In this document: piece after piece, positions 43,839 to 54,141 of the stretch
Numbering within the stretch: the stretch's first letter is position 1
Layout of the letters: each line of letters opens with the position of its first letter
Origin: Onthovivens sp048405595
GTDB taxonomy: Bacteria; Bacillota_I; Bacilli_A; RFN20; CAG-826
NCBI GenBank assembly: GCA_048405595.1
Contig: DBFJOT010000018.1
Span: forward strand, 10,132-74,131
Length of the DNA stretch: 64,000 nt
Direction: 5' to 3'
Translations under genes and position numbers: made by a program
The notes under the pieces: model-generated
The model's input: only the letters and a program-made list of their open reading frames with translations
Told to the model about the DNA's origin: nothing
Database searches by the model: none

Positions 43839-45955
43839 TGATTAGTACTAAGAATTTAATTAAACAATATTCCAAAATAGATTTTATTAAATACGAGAAT
43901 CTTTGTTTGCCATCAACTGGTGTGGTTTTATTAACAGGAGAAAACGGCACTGGAAAAACAACACTCTTAGATATAATTTCTTTAAATGACTTAAATTTTC
44001 AAGGAGAGTTCTTTTTTGGCAACTTAAACGTTAAAAAATTATCAAGTAGAAGGATTCAAGATTTAAAGAAAGATCATATATCATATGTGAAACAAAAAAA
44101 TAACTTGATAGATTTTCTTAGCAAAGAAGAAGATGAAAATCTATTTGACATCTACACAAAAAGCAAAATTAAACATACGAAGGCTGATATTAGAAATTGT
44201 TCAGAAGGCGAACAAATGATGATTGTTCTTTCTTCCTATCTTAAGCCAGGCAAACAACTTTATATTTTAGATGAGGTCTTCACTTCATTATCAAAAAGAA
44301 ACCAAGAAAAAATTGTTGGTACTCTAAAAGAATTAAAAAAAGAAGCTCTTATTATCATTGTTAGCCATGGCGTAGATTTAGAAGAAATAATCGATTTAAA
44401 AATTCATTTATTTAAGAACAAAATCTCGTCTACTCAAAAAACAGAAAACAATAGTGTTAAGGAAACGTGCTTAAAAGCAAAAAACACAATATTTTATAGT
44501 TCAAAAAACCTATTTAAACTATATTTCTTTAAGCGTCTCAAACTTTTACTATCGTTTTTTGTAGTTTCTCTTTTGTTTCTATCTTTTTTGAATGTTGGAA
44601 CTCCTGTTATAACACTTCCTCCTGATTTAGCGTGTACAAAACAAATTAAAAACTTAAACTCTTTTATACTCGATTCAAATAAGATAAATTCTGATATTAT
44701 TCTTAGAAATTTTAGTGACTCAATATATTTTGTGGCTCGTGGCGCTAATATAAGAGCAACAAACACTTCAAGTGGCTTAAGTCCTTACGCTATGTCTGGT
44801 AATTTCTACTTTAGTAGCGACATCAACGATGATAGCATTCATGTTTCAGAAAATTTTTACGACTATTTAGTAAACGAATGTGGTTACGCTGAATCTCATT
44901 TGTTGACTGTTTCCTACTATTATTCCGATCAGAAATACGAAAAAGAAGCTTCCATAGTAAAAGATTCTAATCTTTTGCACAGTGGTTTCTTTGTTAATGA
45001 AAATTATTTTGATTACGCTTACAATCAAGTAAACGCTAATTTACTCTTTTTTGAAGATGGTTATCGGAACACTAAAAATTACAATGCTGAATATTATAAT
45101 AACATTTATAGAAGCTATTATTTGATTACAAAAAGTTATGCAAGCGAAGTTTTAGGTTTCAACGTAGAAGAAAATCTAAGTGATGACACTATTTATATCA
45201 ACGATCCTTCTTTATTTGTTAAAGGAGAATTAACTTTTTCTAAACCTCCTCTTTTAGATAACGACTTAACCTTTTCTTCTGATTATAACGAGATTTTTAA
45301 AAATATATCATTACAATTAATTAAGTATCCAAAGATAGAAGAGGCGAATTATTTTCTAGTGTCAGATAACCTTTTTAACAAATTATGTGGCTCAAAAAGA
45401 ACAAGCAATTCGTTTGCAATATTCCTAAACGACAAAAATAGAAATTCCTTTTTTAATGAAGCTAACAGAAATTATGTTGATTTTTCTTTTAATTACGAAA
45501 GGAGCGACTATTCATTTTCTTTTGGTTCTAAAGAATATGAGGAAATTGAAAAAAGAATAAGATCAAGGACTATTATCATTAAAAATAAATATCTCTCCTC
45601 TAACGTCCAATGGGTAACGACTTTATGCTATTTGCTATCGATATCATATTTTTTATATATCGTTTCTTTCATTTACCAAATAACTGTTATCGAAAAAAAT
45701 AATCTTAACCTATTAAAAAAAGATGGTTTTTATTCTTTTCAACGTTTTCTTGTAATATATGGACCCTATTTATTAATGACGTTTTTAGCAATGCCAATTG
45801 CTAAATTAATTTCATTAATCTTAGGTAATATGTCAAACTCCTTAAATTTTACCTATTACTTTATCCCTTTAAATATCTTATTCTATATTTCGTTTTTTGT
45901 AATTCAAATAGTTGTTTCTTACATTTTTATGAAAGCTATAAAATTTAGAAATTAA
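43838..45955 (+). CDS. ABC ATPase fused to an FtsX-like permease
   Basis: A 705-residue fusion. Residues 1-200 are an ATPase: Walker A LLTGENGTGKTTLLDI, a degenerate signature NCSEGEQMMIVLSS and Walker B LYILDEVFTSL. A TM helix near 230-252 is followed by some 330 residues outside the cell, then three TM helices (about 590-700). One helix, an ectodomain and three helices is the MacB/FtsX layout, which uses ATP to move or release substrates outside the membrane. The secreted protein encoded just upstream is its likely client. The Cys-poor ectodomain shows no family motif. The gene is convergent with dusB, five bases apart. Confidence 0.8.
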   Translation: MISTKNLIKQYSKIDFIKYENLCLPSTGVVLLTGENGTGKTTLLDIISLNDLNFQGEFFFGNLNVKKLSSRRIQDLKKDHISYVKQKNNLIDFLSKEEDENLFDIYTKSKIKHTKADIRNCSEGEQMMIVLSSYLKPGKQLYILDEVFTSLSKRNQEKIVGTLKELKKEALIIIVSHGVDLEEIIDLKIHLFKNKISSTQKTENNSVKETCLKAKNTIFYSSKNLFKLYFFKRLKLLLSFFVVSLLFLSFLNVGTPVITLPPDLACTKQIKNLNSFILDSNKINSDIILRNFSDSIYFVARGANIRATNTSSGLSPYAMSGNFYFSSDINDDSIHVSENFYDYLVNECGYAESHLLTVSYYYSDQKYEKEASIVKDSNLLHSGFFVNENYFDYAYNQVNANLLFFEDGYRNTKNYNAEYYNNIYRSYYLITKSYASEVLGFNVEENLSDDTIYINDPSLFVKGELTFSKPPLLDNDLTFSSDYNEIFKNISLQLIKYPKIEEANYFLVSDNLFNKLCGSKRTSNSFAIFLNDKNRNSFFNEANRNYVDFSFNYERSDYSFSFGSKEYEEIEKRIRSRTIIIKNKYLSSNVQWVTTLCYLLSISYFLYIVSFIYQITVIEKNNLNLLKKDGFYSFQRFLVIYGPYLLMTFLAMPIAKLISLILGNMSNSLNFTYYFIPLNILFYISFFVIQIVVSYIFMKAIKFRN

Positions 45956-45960
45956 TCTTT

Positions 45961-46920
45961 TTAAAAAAACTCATCAATAATTCTATCGAATTCATCGATA
46001 GAATTTGCATATACAAACTGCTTTCTTAATTCTTTTGTTTCTTCTTTAAACATTAAGAAAAATTTTGGAGCTATCCCTTTTAAAATTGATGTTGCAATTT
46101 TTTCACCTTTTTCTTCGACAAGTAATTTTTTAAATTCTTTAAAATAAGAAATTTGTTTTTCGATTGTTGGGATTACTAGTTCCTTGCCTTCAATTATATT
46201 ATTAATATTGGTGATTAATTCAGGATTTCCAACTCCACCTCTTGCCACTAAAACGTAATCCGCTTTAGTGATTTTTAATGCGTTTAAAGCATCTTCTGGT
46301 GTAAAAATATCTCCACTTACACCAAAAGGAATTTTAATAATATCTCGTATATTCTTTAGTTCTTCAAAACGAGGTTTGCCGCTATATAATTCTTTTCTCG
46401 TTCTTGCGTGAATCATAATAAAAGCGACACCTGCTTTTTCTAACGTTTTGACTGTTTCTTCAACATTTACATCATTATATCCGAGTCTAATTTTTGCACT
46501 GACTGGTGTTTTTGAAGTTTCACAAATAGCTTTCATCATTTCAAATAATGCATCTTGATCTTTTAGCCATGTAGAACCACCATTTGATTTAACTACTTTA
46601 TTAACTGGGCAAGCTAAATTGACATCAATGATATCGTAAGGAATATTGGTATTTTGAATAATTTCTAAAGCTTGTAATAATGTCTCTTTTTTACCTCCAA
46701 AAAGTTGAATACCGAGTGGCTTATCACCACCATCCGTTTTTAACATTTCAAAAGTTTTCTTATTTCCGTATATCAAGCCACAATCACTAATCATTTCTGA
46801 ATAAGTTAAAGCTGGTCCGAATTTATTCATAAATTTTCTATAAGAAAAAGAAGTTATCCCAGCCATTGGAGCTAGGATAACTTTTCCTTTAATTTCTTTA
46901 TTGCTTAATAACAAAGTCAT
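45961..46920 (-). CDS. dusB: tRNA-dihydrouridine synthase
   Basis: FMN enzyme that reduces uridines in the tRNA D-loop. The TIM barrel starts ILAPMAGITSFSYRKFM. The catalytic cysteine is in NLACPVNKVVKSNGGS. FMN-phosphate residues are in ARGGVGNPEL, and the RTRKELYSG motif is present. It has 319 residues. The ATG comes two bases after the ftsH stop, without a clear ribosome binding site, so reinitiation is likely. The ftsH-dusB-lysS order is shared with Bacillus. Confidence 0.93.
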   Translation of the reverse strand: MTLLLSNKEIKGKVILAPMAGITSFSYRKFMNKFGPALTYSEMISDCGLIYGNKKTFEMLKTDGGDKPLGIQLFGGKKETLLQALEIIQNTNIPYDIIDVNLACPVNKVVKSNGGSTWLKDQDALFEMMKAICETSKTPVSAKIRLGYNDVNVEETVKTLEKAGVAFIMIHARTRKELYSGKPRFEELKNIRDIIKIPFGVSGDIFTPEDALNALKITKADYVLVARGGVGNPELITNINNIIEGKELVIPTIEKQISYFKEFKKLLVEEKGEKIATSILKGIAPKFFLMFKEETKELRKQFVYANSIDEFDRIIDEFF

Positions 46921-46921
46921 C

Positions 46922-49072
46922 TTATTCTGTTTTTGTGTCTTTTTCTTCAGCCGAAGTCTCTTCGATTTTAGTTTCTTCAGTTGGTTTTTCAGTTTCAGAA
47001 GGAGCTTCTTCTACTTTATTTTCTATAGATTTAGGAGCAATTTGATTCGCTTCTTTTTCTTCGGCTTCTTTTAAGATTTGTTCGCTTGCTTTAGCGATAT
47101 CTTTTTGACTTGCTACTTCTTTAGGAAGTTCACGATGTTCTAAAAGATATGCGATTTCTTCTTCTGTAATTGTTTCGTGATCGAGTAAAGTTTCAGCGAT
47201 TAAGATAACATCATCTTTTCTTCTTGTAATGATTGCTCTAGCTTCCTTATGAGCTTCTTCGATAATCTTTCTGATTTCTTTATCGATTTCATCTTGAACA
47301 GAAACACTGAAATTCTTTTGGCTGTTGTAATCTCTTCCTAAGAAAACACTTCCAGTATTCTTTTCATATTGGATAGGTCCAAGTGAAGACATACCATATT
47401 CAACAACCATTGCTCTAGCGATTGCAGTTGCTCTTTCAATATCGTTGCTTGCACCAGTTGAAACATCTTGGAAGAAAATTTCTTCACTTGATCTTCCGCC
47501 AAGTAATCCACAAATTTCTGCTTCAAGTTCACTCTTTGTAACTAAGAACTTGTCATCTTCAGGTCCCATTAAGACATGTCCACCAGTTTGACCACGTGGA
47601 ATAATTGTAATTTTTCTAACTTTATCTGCGTGAGGTAAAGTGAGACCAATAATTGCGTGTCCAGCTTCATGGTAAGCAATTTGTCTTCTTTCTTTTTCTT
47701 GAAGATTCTTATTTGATTTAGCTGGTCCAGCGATTCTTCTATCAATAGCTTCATCAATGTCCGCCATGACAATCATTTCTCTTCCAGCTCTAACAGCTAA
47801 AATAGCAGCTTCATTAAGAATATTAGCGATGTCTGCACCACTAAATCCAACAGTACGTTTTGCTAATTGACCAAAGTCGATCGAAGGATCGATTTGCTTG
47901 TTTCTTGAGTGAACTTTAAAGATAGCTTCTCTTCCTTCTTTATCTGGTAAATTAACAGTAATTTGTCTATCAAATCTTCCAGCTCTTAATAAAGCAGGAT
48001 CAAGAACGTCAGATCTATTAGTAGCAGCCATAATAATTACACCACTATTATCTTCGAAACCATCAAGTTCAACTAATAATTGGTTAAGTGTTTGTTCTCT
48101 TTCGTCGTTTCCACCACCTAATCCAGCGCCTCTTTGTCTACCGACAGCATCAATTTCATCAATAAAGACTACACATGGTGCATTTTGTTTAGCGGTTTTG
48201 AATAAGTCTCTAACTCTGCCAGCACCAGCACCGACAAACATTTCGACAAAATCAGAACCACTGATTGAGAAGAATGGAACACCAACTTCTCCAGCAACAG
48301 CTTTAGCTAATAAAGTTTTACCAGTACCAGGAGGACCAACAAGTAAGAATCCTTTTGGTAACTTAGCGCCACATTTTGTATATTTCTTAGGATTTTTTAA
48401 ATAGTCAACAAGCTCGACCATTTCAGCTTTTTCTTCGTCGCATCCAGCAACATCTTTAAACTTAATCTTACTATCATCAATTCTTCTTGCTTTAGATTTA
48501 CTAAAGTCCATAGCAGCTTGGTTTCCTCCAGCGCTCTTCATAAGCATTCTGAAGAATAAAACACCCATAACAACAATTAAAACTGTTGAAAGAATAGTTG
48601 GTAACCAGCTTAAGAATGGATTTTCTTGATATTGCTTAGAATCCCAATACATTTGTTCTAAGTATGGCTTATATATTTCTTTGTTTTTGTTATAATCAAT
48701 TTGTGTTTTTGCAGCCATAGAAACATCTACTTTTATTCCATCTTGAGAAATCCGTTGTTTTTCGTAGTCAGAATCTATGAATGTTGCGAAATATCCTTTA
48801 AATATAACATCTCCGTTATCTGCTTTTGTAGCAACAGTAAAATAAAATTCAACTTGCGATTGGTTCTTTATTGAATTAGCTTGAACAATATCATAACTTT
48901 GATCAGCATCATCTACATCACCTTGAACATAGCTAATAGCATCTTGAGTTGCTACTTGTTTATATTTTTGGTTAGATTGATTAACGATAAAATAAATTAA
49001 AAAAGCAATGAGAGCAATAATGACCCCATAAATAAGGAAACTATACCATCTAGAACCCTTCTTTTTCTCCAT
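46922..49072 (-). CDS. ftsH: ATP-dependent zinc protease FtsH
   Basis: Membrane-bound AAA+ protease that removes misfolded and regulatory proteins. TM1 at about 11-30, an outer domain to about 155, TM2 at about 157-178, Walker A GPPGTGKT at 246-253, DEID at 305-308 and the zinc site HEAGH at 468-472. The tail (from about 640) is long and rich in Glu and Lys. The motif usually GVGASRVRDLF reads GAGAGRVRDLF here. The 716-residue length is normal with the acidic tail. It follows tilS, the usual neighbour. Confidence 0.97.
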   Translation of the reverse strand: MEKKKGSRWYSFLIYGVIIALIAFLIYFIVNQSNQKYKQVATQDAISYVQGDVDDADQSYDIVQANSIKNQSQVEFYFTVATKADNGDVIFKGYFATFIDSDYEKQRISQDGIKVDVSMAAKTQIDYNKNKEIYKPYLEQMYWDSKQYQENPFLSWLPTILSTVLIVVMGVLFFRMLMKSAGGNQAAMDFSKSKARRIDDSKIKFKDVAGCDEEKAEMVELVDYLKNPKKYTKCGAKLPKGFLLVGPPGTGKTLLAKAVAGEVGVPFFSISGSDFVEMFVGAGAGRVRDLFKTAKQNAPCVVFIDEIDAVGRQRGAGLGGGNDEREQTLNQLLVELDGFEDNSGVIIMAATNRSDVLDPALLRAGRFDRQITVNLPDKEGREAIFKVHSRNKQIDPSIDFGQLAKRTVGFSGADIANILNEAAILAVRAGREMIVMADIDEAIDRRIAGPAKSNKNLQEKERRQIAYHEAGHAIIGLTLPHADKVRKITIIPRGQTGGHVLMGPEDDKFLVTKSELEAEICGLLGGRSSEEIFFQDVSTGASNDIERATAIARAMVVEYGMSSLGPIQYEKNTGSVFLGRDYNSQKNFSVSVQDEIDKEIRKIIEEAHKEARAIITRRKDDVILIAETLLDHETITEEEIAYLLEHRELPKEVASQKDIAKASEQILKEAEEKEANQIAPKSIENKVEEAPSETEKPTEETKIEETSAEEKDTKTE

Positions 49073-49186
49073 CTAAGTTCTCCTTTCGTTATATATGAAT
49101 TACTTTATATATAAAGTATTTAGATATTCTTAAAATCTATACGACTATAATTTTACATTAAACGTTCGTTTTTACAAAGAATGAAA

Positions 49187-50410
49187 CTAGTTATAAATGT
49201 CTTTTAAGTTAAATTTTAGCAAACCATTATTATCTTGAACTGATTTTTGATACTTAGGGACATAAAGTAAATTTAAATCTTTATCATATATACCTGGCCA
49301 TATATCTCTTATAGATAACGGTACTTTCCAAGAAATAAATTGTCTATTAACTTTCAACGTTTTACCATCATATTTAAAACTGTCAAATAAATTTGCTTTT
49401 TTAACTATTAAAGGAAATTTATCTTTAACTAAATCAAAATTTGCCGCATTTGAATTTATAGTAAATAATCCAGGAACATCAGCTTCATCAATTACATAAA
49501 AATATTCACTTTGTTTACCGTGGATTGATAAGTTCCCATATTCATAAAATAAATACAAATCATCTTTAAGTTGATACTTCCAATTAGCATTTTTTGATTT
49601 TAAAGCTTTATAAATTTCGCTTGCTGCGCCTTTGGAAATTGGAACATAAAAACCTTTATTTTGAATCATTTTAATTAAGATATAGTTGAACATTTCTTCA
49701 TCATATTTAAGGAAGAAATTTTTATCTATTGTATTTTTTTCATAACCTGCTATTCGGTCAACTTGAAGCAAAATCCTTGCAATTTCGTGGTTTTTTAAGT
49801 CTATATCCCTTAAAATCTCGTTTCTTTCAGCTTCACTAAGCCTACTTACAACATTATGTCTAAAGAAATTTCTTTTAAACTTTGTATCATAATTTGAAGG
49901 ATCGATTGAATAAGGAACATCGTTTTCTAAACAATATTTTAACAATGAATCCTTAGTATAATTTAACAAAGGTCGAATTACATTATAATTTTTTCTTACT
50001 AATTTATATTTTAACCCATAATAAGAAACAATATTATTTCTTTCTTGTTGTAATAAAAAAGTTTCAATCACATCATCTTCGTTATGAGCAACGAGTACAT
50101 TTTTAATACCTGTCGTTATAGCTACTTCGCCAAAATAATCATATCGTACATCTCTTGCCCAATCCTCTTCATTAATATCTAGAGGCATTTCAGTTTCTAA
50201 TACATGTACTTTAATATTAAATTTTCTAGCATAGTCACGAATACATTTTTCGTCATTATCAGCTTGCTCTAAAATATGATAATTAACGTGAGCTATCTCA
50301 AAATATATATTTTCTTTTATTAAATAATCAAATAGAGCCATGGAGTCTGGCCCAAAGCTACACGCTAAAAGATATTTCTCTTTCTTATTTAATTTCGTTT
50401 GAATCTTCAT
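49187..50410 (-). CDS. tilS: tRNA(Ile)-lysidine synthetase
   Basis: Converts the wobble cytidine of tRNA-Ile(CAU) to lysidine so that it reads AUA. The PP-loop reads LLACSFGPDSMALFDYL, a variant of SGGxDS. AHVNYHILEQADNDE and VLVAHNEDDVIETFLLQ are family motifs. The C-terminal part is less conserved. The frame opens with a GTG at 50425. The ATG at 50410 (MKIQTKLNKKEKY) is the simpler start, but neither has a clear ribosome binding site. It overlaps the rqcP end, so coupling is likely. Confidence 0.93.
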   Translation of the reverse strand: MKIQTKLNKKEKYLLACSFGPDSMALFDYLIKENIYFEIAHVNYHILEQADNDEKCIRDYARKFNIKVHVLETEMPLDINEEDWARDVRYDYFGEVAITTGIKNVLVAHNEDDVIETFLLQQERNNIVSYYGLKYKLVRKNYNVIRPLLNYTKDSLLKYCLENDVPYSIDPSNYDTKFKRNFFRHNVVSRLSEAERNEILRDIDLKNHEIARILLQVDRIAGYEKNTIDKNFFLKYDEEMFNYILIKMIQNKGFYVPISKGAASEIYKALKSKNANWKYQLKDDLYLFYEYGNLSIHGKQSEYFYVIDEADVPGLFTINSNAANFDLVKDKFPLIVKKANLFDSFKYDGKTLKVNRQFISWKVPLSIRDIWPGIYDKDLNLLYVPKYQKSVQDNNGLLKFNLKDIYN

Positions 50411-50663
50411 TAATAATTTCGTCACTAATTAGTTCGTATAAATCTTGGGCGTCTTCTTTTTTAGCATATGAAACAATTTTATTAACTTTAACAGTTAACT
50501 TATGGCGTCCAAGTAAGAGAACTAAAATATCTCCTTCCTTTACTTCACTAGATGGTTTTGCAACCTTGTCATTAATTTTAAAGATACCTCTTTCAAGAAG
50601 TTCTTTAGCAACTGTTCTTCTTTTTATTAATCTTGTAAGTTTTAAATATTTATCTATTCTCAT
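50385..50663 (-). CDS. rqcP: RqcP/YabO, S4-domain ribosome quality-control factor
   Basis: A small RNA-binding protein that, with RqcH, drives alanine-tail synthesis on stalled 50S subunits in Firmicutes. The S4 domain is MRIDKYLKLTRLIKRRTVAKELLERGIFKIND followed by GDILVLLLGRHKLTVKV. The chosen ATG (50663) gives 92 residues. An upstream TTG at 50669 is less likely. It lies between mfd and tilS, as in Bacillus. It overlaps the mfd stop by 14 bases. Confidence 0.9.
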   Translation of the reverse strand: MRIDKYLKLTRLIKRRTVAKELLERGIFKINDKVAKPSSEVKEGDILVLLLGRHKLTVKVNKIVSYAKKEDAQDLYELISDEIINEDSNEIK

Positions 50664-53600
50664 CAACAATTTTCGCCTTTCTTTGAGATAAATATACTTT
50701 GTGAACTATTTTCAATACTTCAATTAAAGTTATTACCCAATCTTCTTTTTTCTCTATTTCTATATTAATCAATTTATCACGATAAGATAATTTAATCTTG
50801 TTCGTGTAACGAATTAATGCAGTAAATAAACTTGTACCAATACCATTAATTGATGAAAATTTATCATCTAAAACTATTTTTATATATCTAGGATATTCGT
50901 TATACGATTTAAACTCTTCTTCGCTTAAATATATGTCAACAGCTCTTTTAACAAACAAAGAAGCAACACTACGAGGCAATTTTCCATATTGGTCTTTAAT
51001 AGAGTTTTTTAGTTCATTAAGCATTAAAATAGAATTAACTTGTAATATTTTTTGATATATCTCAAGTTTCTCATCAATTTTCGCGAACTTTTCAGGGATA
51101 TATCCATCGATTGTATTAAGCGATTTAATATTTTTAACTTCTTCAATCGCTTCTCCACGTTTTTCTTTCAAGGCATCATTTAATAAGCGAATATACATAT
51201 CAATTCCAACCGAATCGACAAAACCTGCTTGTTCGGGTCCTAATATATCTCCTGCACCTCTAATTAAAAGATCTCGTTGAGCAATTTTATATCCACTGCC
51301 CAATTCAGTAAAATCTTGAATAGCTTTTAGTCTCTTTTTTGCTTCATCTGTCATTTTTCGATTTTTCTTAATCATAAGATAAGCAAAAGCCATTCTATCG
51401 CCTCTACCGACTCTACCTTTAATTTGATAAAGTTGAGCAAGACCAAATCTATCAGCATTTTCGACAAGTAGCAAATTAGCATTAGGGACATCTATACCAT
51501 TTTCGATAATGGTGGTCGCTAAAAGAATATCTAATTTATGCTCATAGAATTCTGACATGATTTCATCTATGTCTTCTTTATTCATCTTAGCGTGAATAAT
51601 TCCTATTTTAGCTTCAGGAACTAAATCTTGGATCATAAGTGCTTTTTTACCTAATTCACTTATATCATTATATAAATAATAAACTTGTCCTTTTCTTCCT
51701 AATTCTCTTTGAATAATTTCTTTAATTACTTTCTCATCATAATTAATAACATAAGTTTGAATAGGTATTCTTCCTTTAGGAGCTGTTTCAATTGTTGATA
51801 TGCTCTTTAATCCGACTAAACTAGATTGTAAAGTTCTTGGAATAGGAGTCGCACTCAAAGTTAAGACATCAATATTTTTATATCTTTCTTTGATTTTTTC
51901 TTTTTGTTCAACACCAAAACGTTGTTCTTCATCAATAATCAAAAGTCCTAAATCTTTAAAAAGTATCGATTGTGAGAGCACTTTATGTGTTCCGATTAAT
52001 AAATCTACTCTTCCTTGTTTTAATGATTCTAATATGTCATGTTCGTTAGATTTAGTGTTCATTCTAGTTAAAACTTCTATTCTAACCGGGAAATCTTTAA
52101 ATCTTTCTTTCGCTACTTTATAGTGTTGCATCGCTAATAATGTTGTTGGACACAAAAAGCAAACTTGCTTTCCGCTTAAAATAGCTTTCATAGCCACTTC
52201 TAAAGCAACTTCAGTTTTACCAAAGCCGACATCACCACATAGCAATCTATCCATCGGTATTGGTCTTTCCATATCACGCTTAATTTCTTCGACACAGCGA
52301 CTTTGATCTTCTGTTAAATCATGATGGAAACTAATTTCGAAAGATTTTTGAATTTCATCATCTTTTTCAAAAGCAAAGCCTTCAATTTTAGCTCTTGATT
52401 GATATAACTCTAAAAGTCTATCGGCTAAATCGTTGATTCTATCTTTGATTTTCTTCTTAGTTTTTTCCCAAGCTTTGGTTCCTAAATGATTTAATTTAGG
52501 TACAGCACCTTCTTTACCAACATATTTTCTGATCAAATTAAATTGGTATAAAGGAATATAGAGCTTATCATTATTAGCGTATAAAATCTCGATGTAATCG
52601 TTATGTTTACCTTCTAACTCGATCGTTTCTATTTTAGAAAATTTACCAATTCCATATTTCTCGTGAACAACAAAATCACCTGGTTCTAATTCTTCTAAAC
52701 TTTCAATGATTTTACCTTCTTTGAATTTAGTTGAATATGTTAAAAATTTACTTTTTTCTCCAAGCAAAGTTTCGCTAGAAATAACAACAATGTTTTCACC
52801 TGAAAATTCGAAAGATAAATTTATCATCGATCTAGATAAGCTAACACTTGTATCAAGATTTATTTCGTGTGCTTCAGTGAGTGAATAAGAAGCTTCAAGC
52901 GTATCTAAAACATTTATTATCTTTTCCTTTTCGTCATCAGACTTATAAAGAATTAATATTTTAGAAGAATTGTTTAAATAAAATTCTAAAATCATTATTG
53001 CGTTTTTATCTTTGCCTTTGAATTCTTGTATTTGTCTTAAAGGTATCGAAAGATCGTTTTCGTTTAGATAAAATTGATTGAGTTTAATTATTTCTGAACC
53101 TTTCGGGAAAATGGTTGCTCGATCATTAAAATATTCAAGTCTTGAGATTGACGAAAACGAACTTTGCAATTCAATCAAGAAGTCGTTTGACTCTTTAATG
53201 AGTTGATTTTTTGCATTAGAAAAATCATCAATAGAAGTTAAAATAACCGTTGAATTTTCTAAATAATCCGACAAAGACGCGTGAATATCTTGCAAAAACC
53301 CATAATATTTATAATTCTTATTAGAAATATCGCCTTTTAATATCTCTTCTAAACTTTCTTCAACATTTCCTTTTAAGATGTCTTTATCTTCTTCACTTAT
53401 ATTTTTTAAGTCATTTTCTAGTTGATAATTTATCTTATTTTTTGCTTTAAGAAGTTCATCTTCGCTTAAAAGATTTACGGTTGCTGGGATGAATAAACAC
53501 TCCTCCATTTTTTCAAAAGAGAGTTGTGTATCAATTTTAAACTTTCTAATAGATTCAACCTCATCATCAAAAAGTTCAATTCTTATCGGATCGTCATAAT

Positions 53601-54132
53601 TTAAAGAAAATACATCTATGACTCCACCTCTAAAAGCAAATTCAAGTGATTGATCAATTTTACTAACTCTAATATAACCTAATTTCATTAGTTTATTTTT
53701 GAGTTCATTTAAGTCAATTTTATCTCCAACTTTTACCGAAATAAAACTATCATCAAAAAGCTCAACTTTTGGTAAAAATCTAATTACATTCGATGTAGTC
53801 GCAATAATTACTAAATGCTTTTCGTGTCTAATTTTATATAATCCATAAATGAGTTCGCTTTTTAATTCTTTTGACTCACTTATATAATCAACACGAATTA
53901 ATTCATTAGATGGTAATAAAACTATTTTATCTTTATCTACAAAAGAAGATAAACCTTCAAACAATCTATTCGCTTCATATGAATTAGAAGCATATAAAAC
54001 TAGATTTCGATCATTTTCGTTATATTTTTTGTACGCTAAAAGTATTGATCCGATATAAGAATCAACTACATTAACTTTTTTGCTATCTTCGAGTTCAAAT
54101 AAATCTAATGCTTTCTGTAATAAATTAATCAA
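50650..54132 (-). CDS. mfd: Transcription-repair coupling factor Mfd
   Basis: Removes stalled RNA polymerase and recruits UvrA to transcribed-strand damage. The 1160-residue protein shows the UvrB-like N-terminal module, the RNA polymerase interaction domain (GDFVVHEKYGIGKF region near 490), and RecG-like helicase motifs. These include Walker A LLCGDVGFGKTEVALEV, DEEQRFGVEQKEKIKE and the ATPIPRTLQ motif. The C-terminal TRCF domain follows. It starts ten bases after pth. If the competence-type element upstream of pth is real, mfd would be induced with DNA uptake. Confidence 0.96.
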   Translation of the reverse strand: MINLLQKALDLFELEDSKKVNVVDSYIGSILLAYKKYNENDRNLVLYASNSYEANRLFEGLSSFVDKDKIVLLPSNELIRVDYISESKELKSELIYGLYKIRHEKHLVIIATTSNVIRFLPKVELFDDSFISVKVGDKIDLNELKNKLMKLGYIRVSKIDQSLEFAFRGGVIDVFSLNYDDPIRIELFDDEVESIRKFKIDTQLSFEKMEECLFIPATVNLLSEDELLKAKNKINYQLENDLKNISEEDKDILKGNVEESLEEILKGDISNKNYKYYGFLQDIHASLSDYLENSTVILTSIDDFSNAKNQLIKESNDFLIELQSSFSSISRLEYFNDRATIFPKGSEIIKLNQFYLNENDLSIPLRQIQEFKGKDKNAIMILEFYLNNSSKILILYKSDDEKEKIINVLDTLEASYSLTEAHEINLDTSVSLSRSMINLSFEFSGENIVVISSETLLGEKSKFLTYSTKFKEGKIIESLEELEPGDFVVHEKYGIGKFSKIETIELEGKHNDYIEILYANNDKLYIPLYQFNLIRKYVGKEGAVPKLNHLGTKAWEKTKKKIKDRINDLADRLLELYQSRAKIEGFAFEKDDEIQKSFEISFHHDLTEDQSRCVEEIKRDMERPIPMDRLLCGDVGFGKTEVALEVAMKAILSGKQVCFLCPTTLLAMQHYKVAKERFKDFPVRIEVLTRMNTKSNEHDILESLKQGRVDLLIGTHKVLSQSILFKDLGLLIIDEEQRFGVEQKEKIKERYKNIDVLTLSATPIPRTLQSSLVGLKSISTIETAPKGRIPIQTYVINYDEKVIKEIIQRELGRKGQVYYLYNDISELGKKALMIQDLVPEAKIGIIHAKMNKEDIDEIMSEFYEHKLDILLATTIIENGIDVPNANLLLVENADRFGLAQLYQIKGRVGRGDRMAFAYLMIKKNRKMTDEAKKRLKAIQDFTELGSGYKIAQRDLLIRGAGDILGPEQAGFVDSVGIDMYIRLLNDALKEKRGEAIEEVKNIKSLNTIDGYIPEKFAKIDEKLEIYQKILQVNSILMLNELKNSIKDQYGKLPRSVASLFVKRAVDIYLSEEEFKSYNEYPRYIKIVLDDKFSSINGIGTSLFTALIRYTNKIKLSYRDKLINIEIEKKEDWVITLIEVLKIVHKVYLSQRKAKIVDENR

Positions 54133-54141
54133 GTTCCTTAC

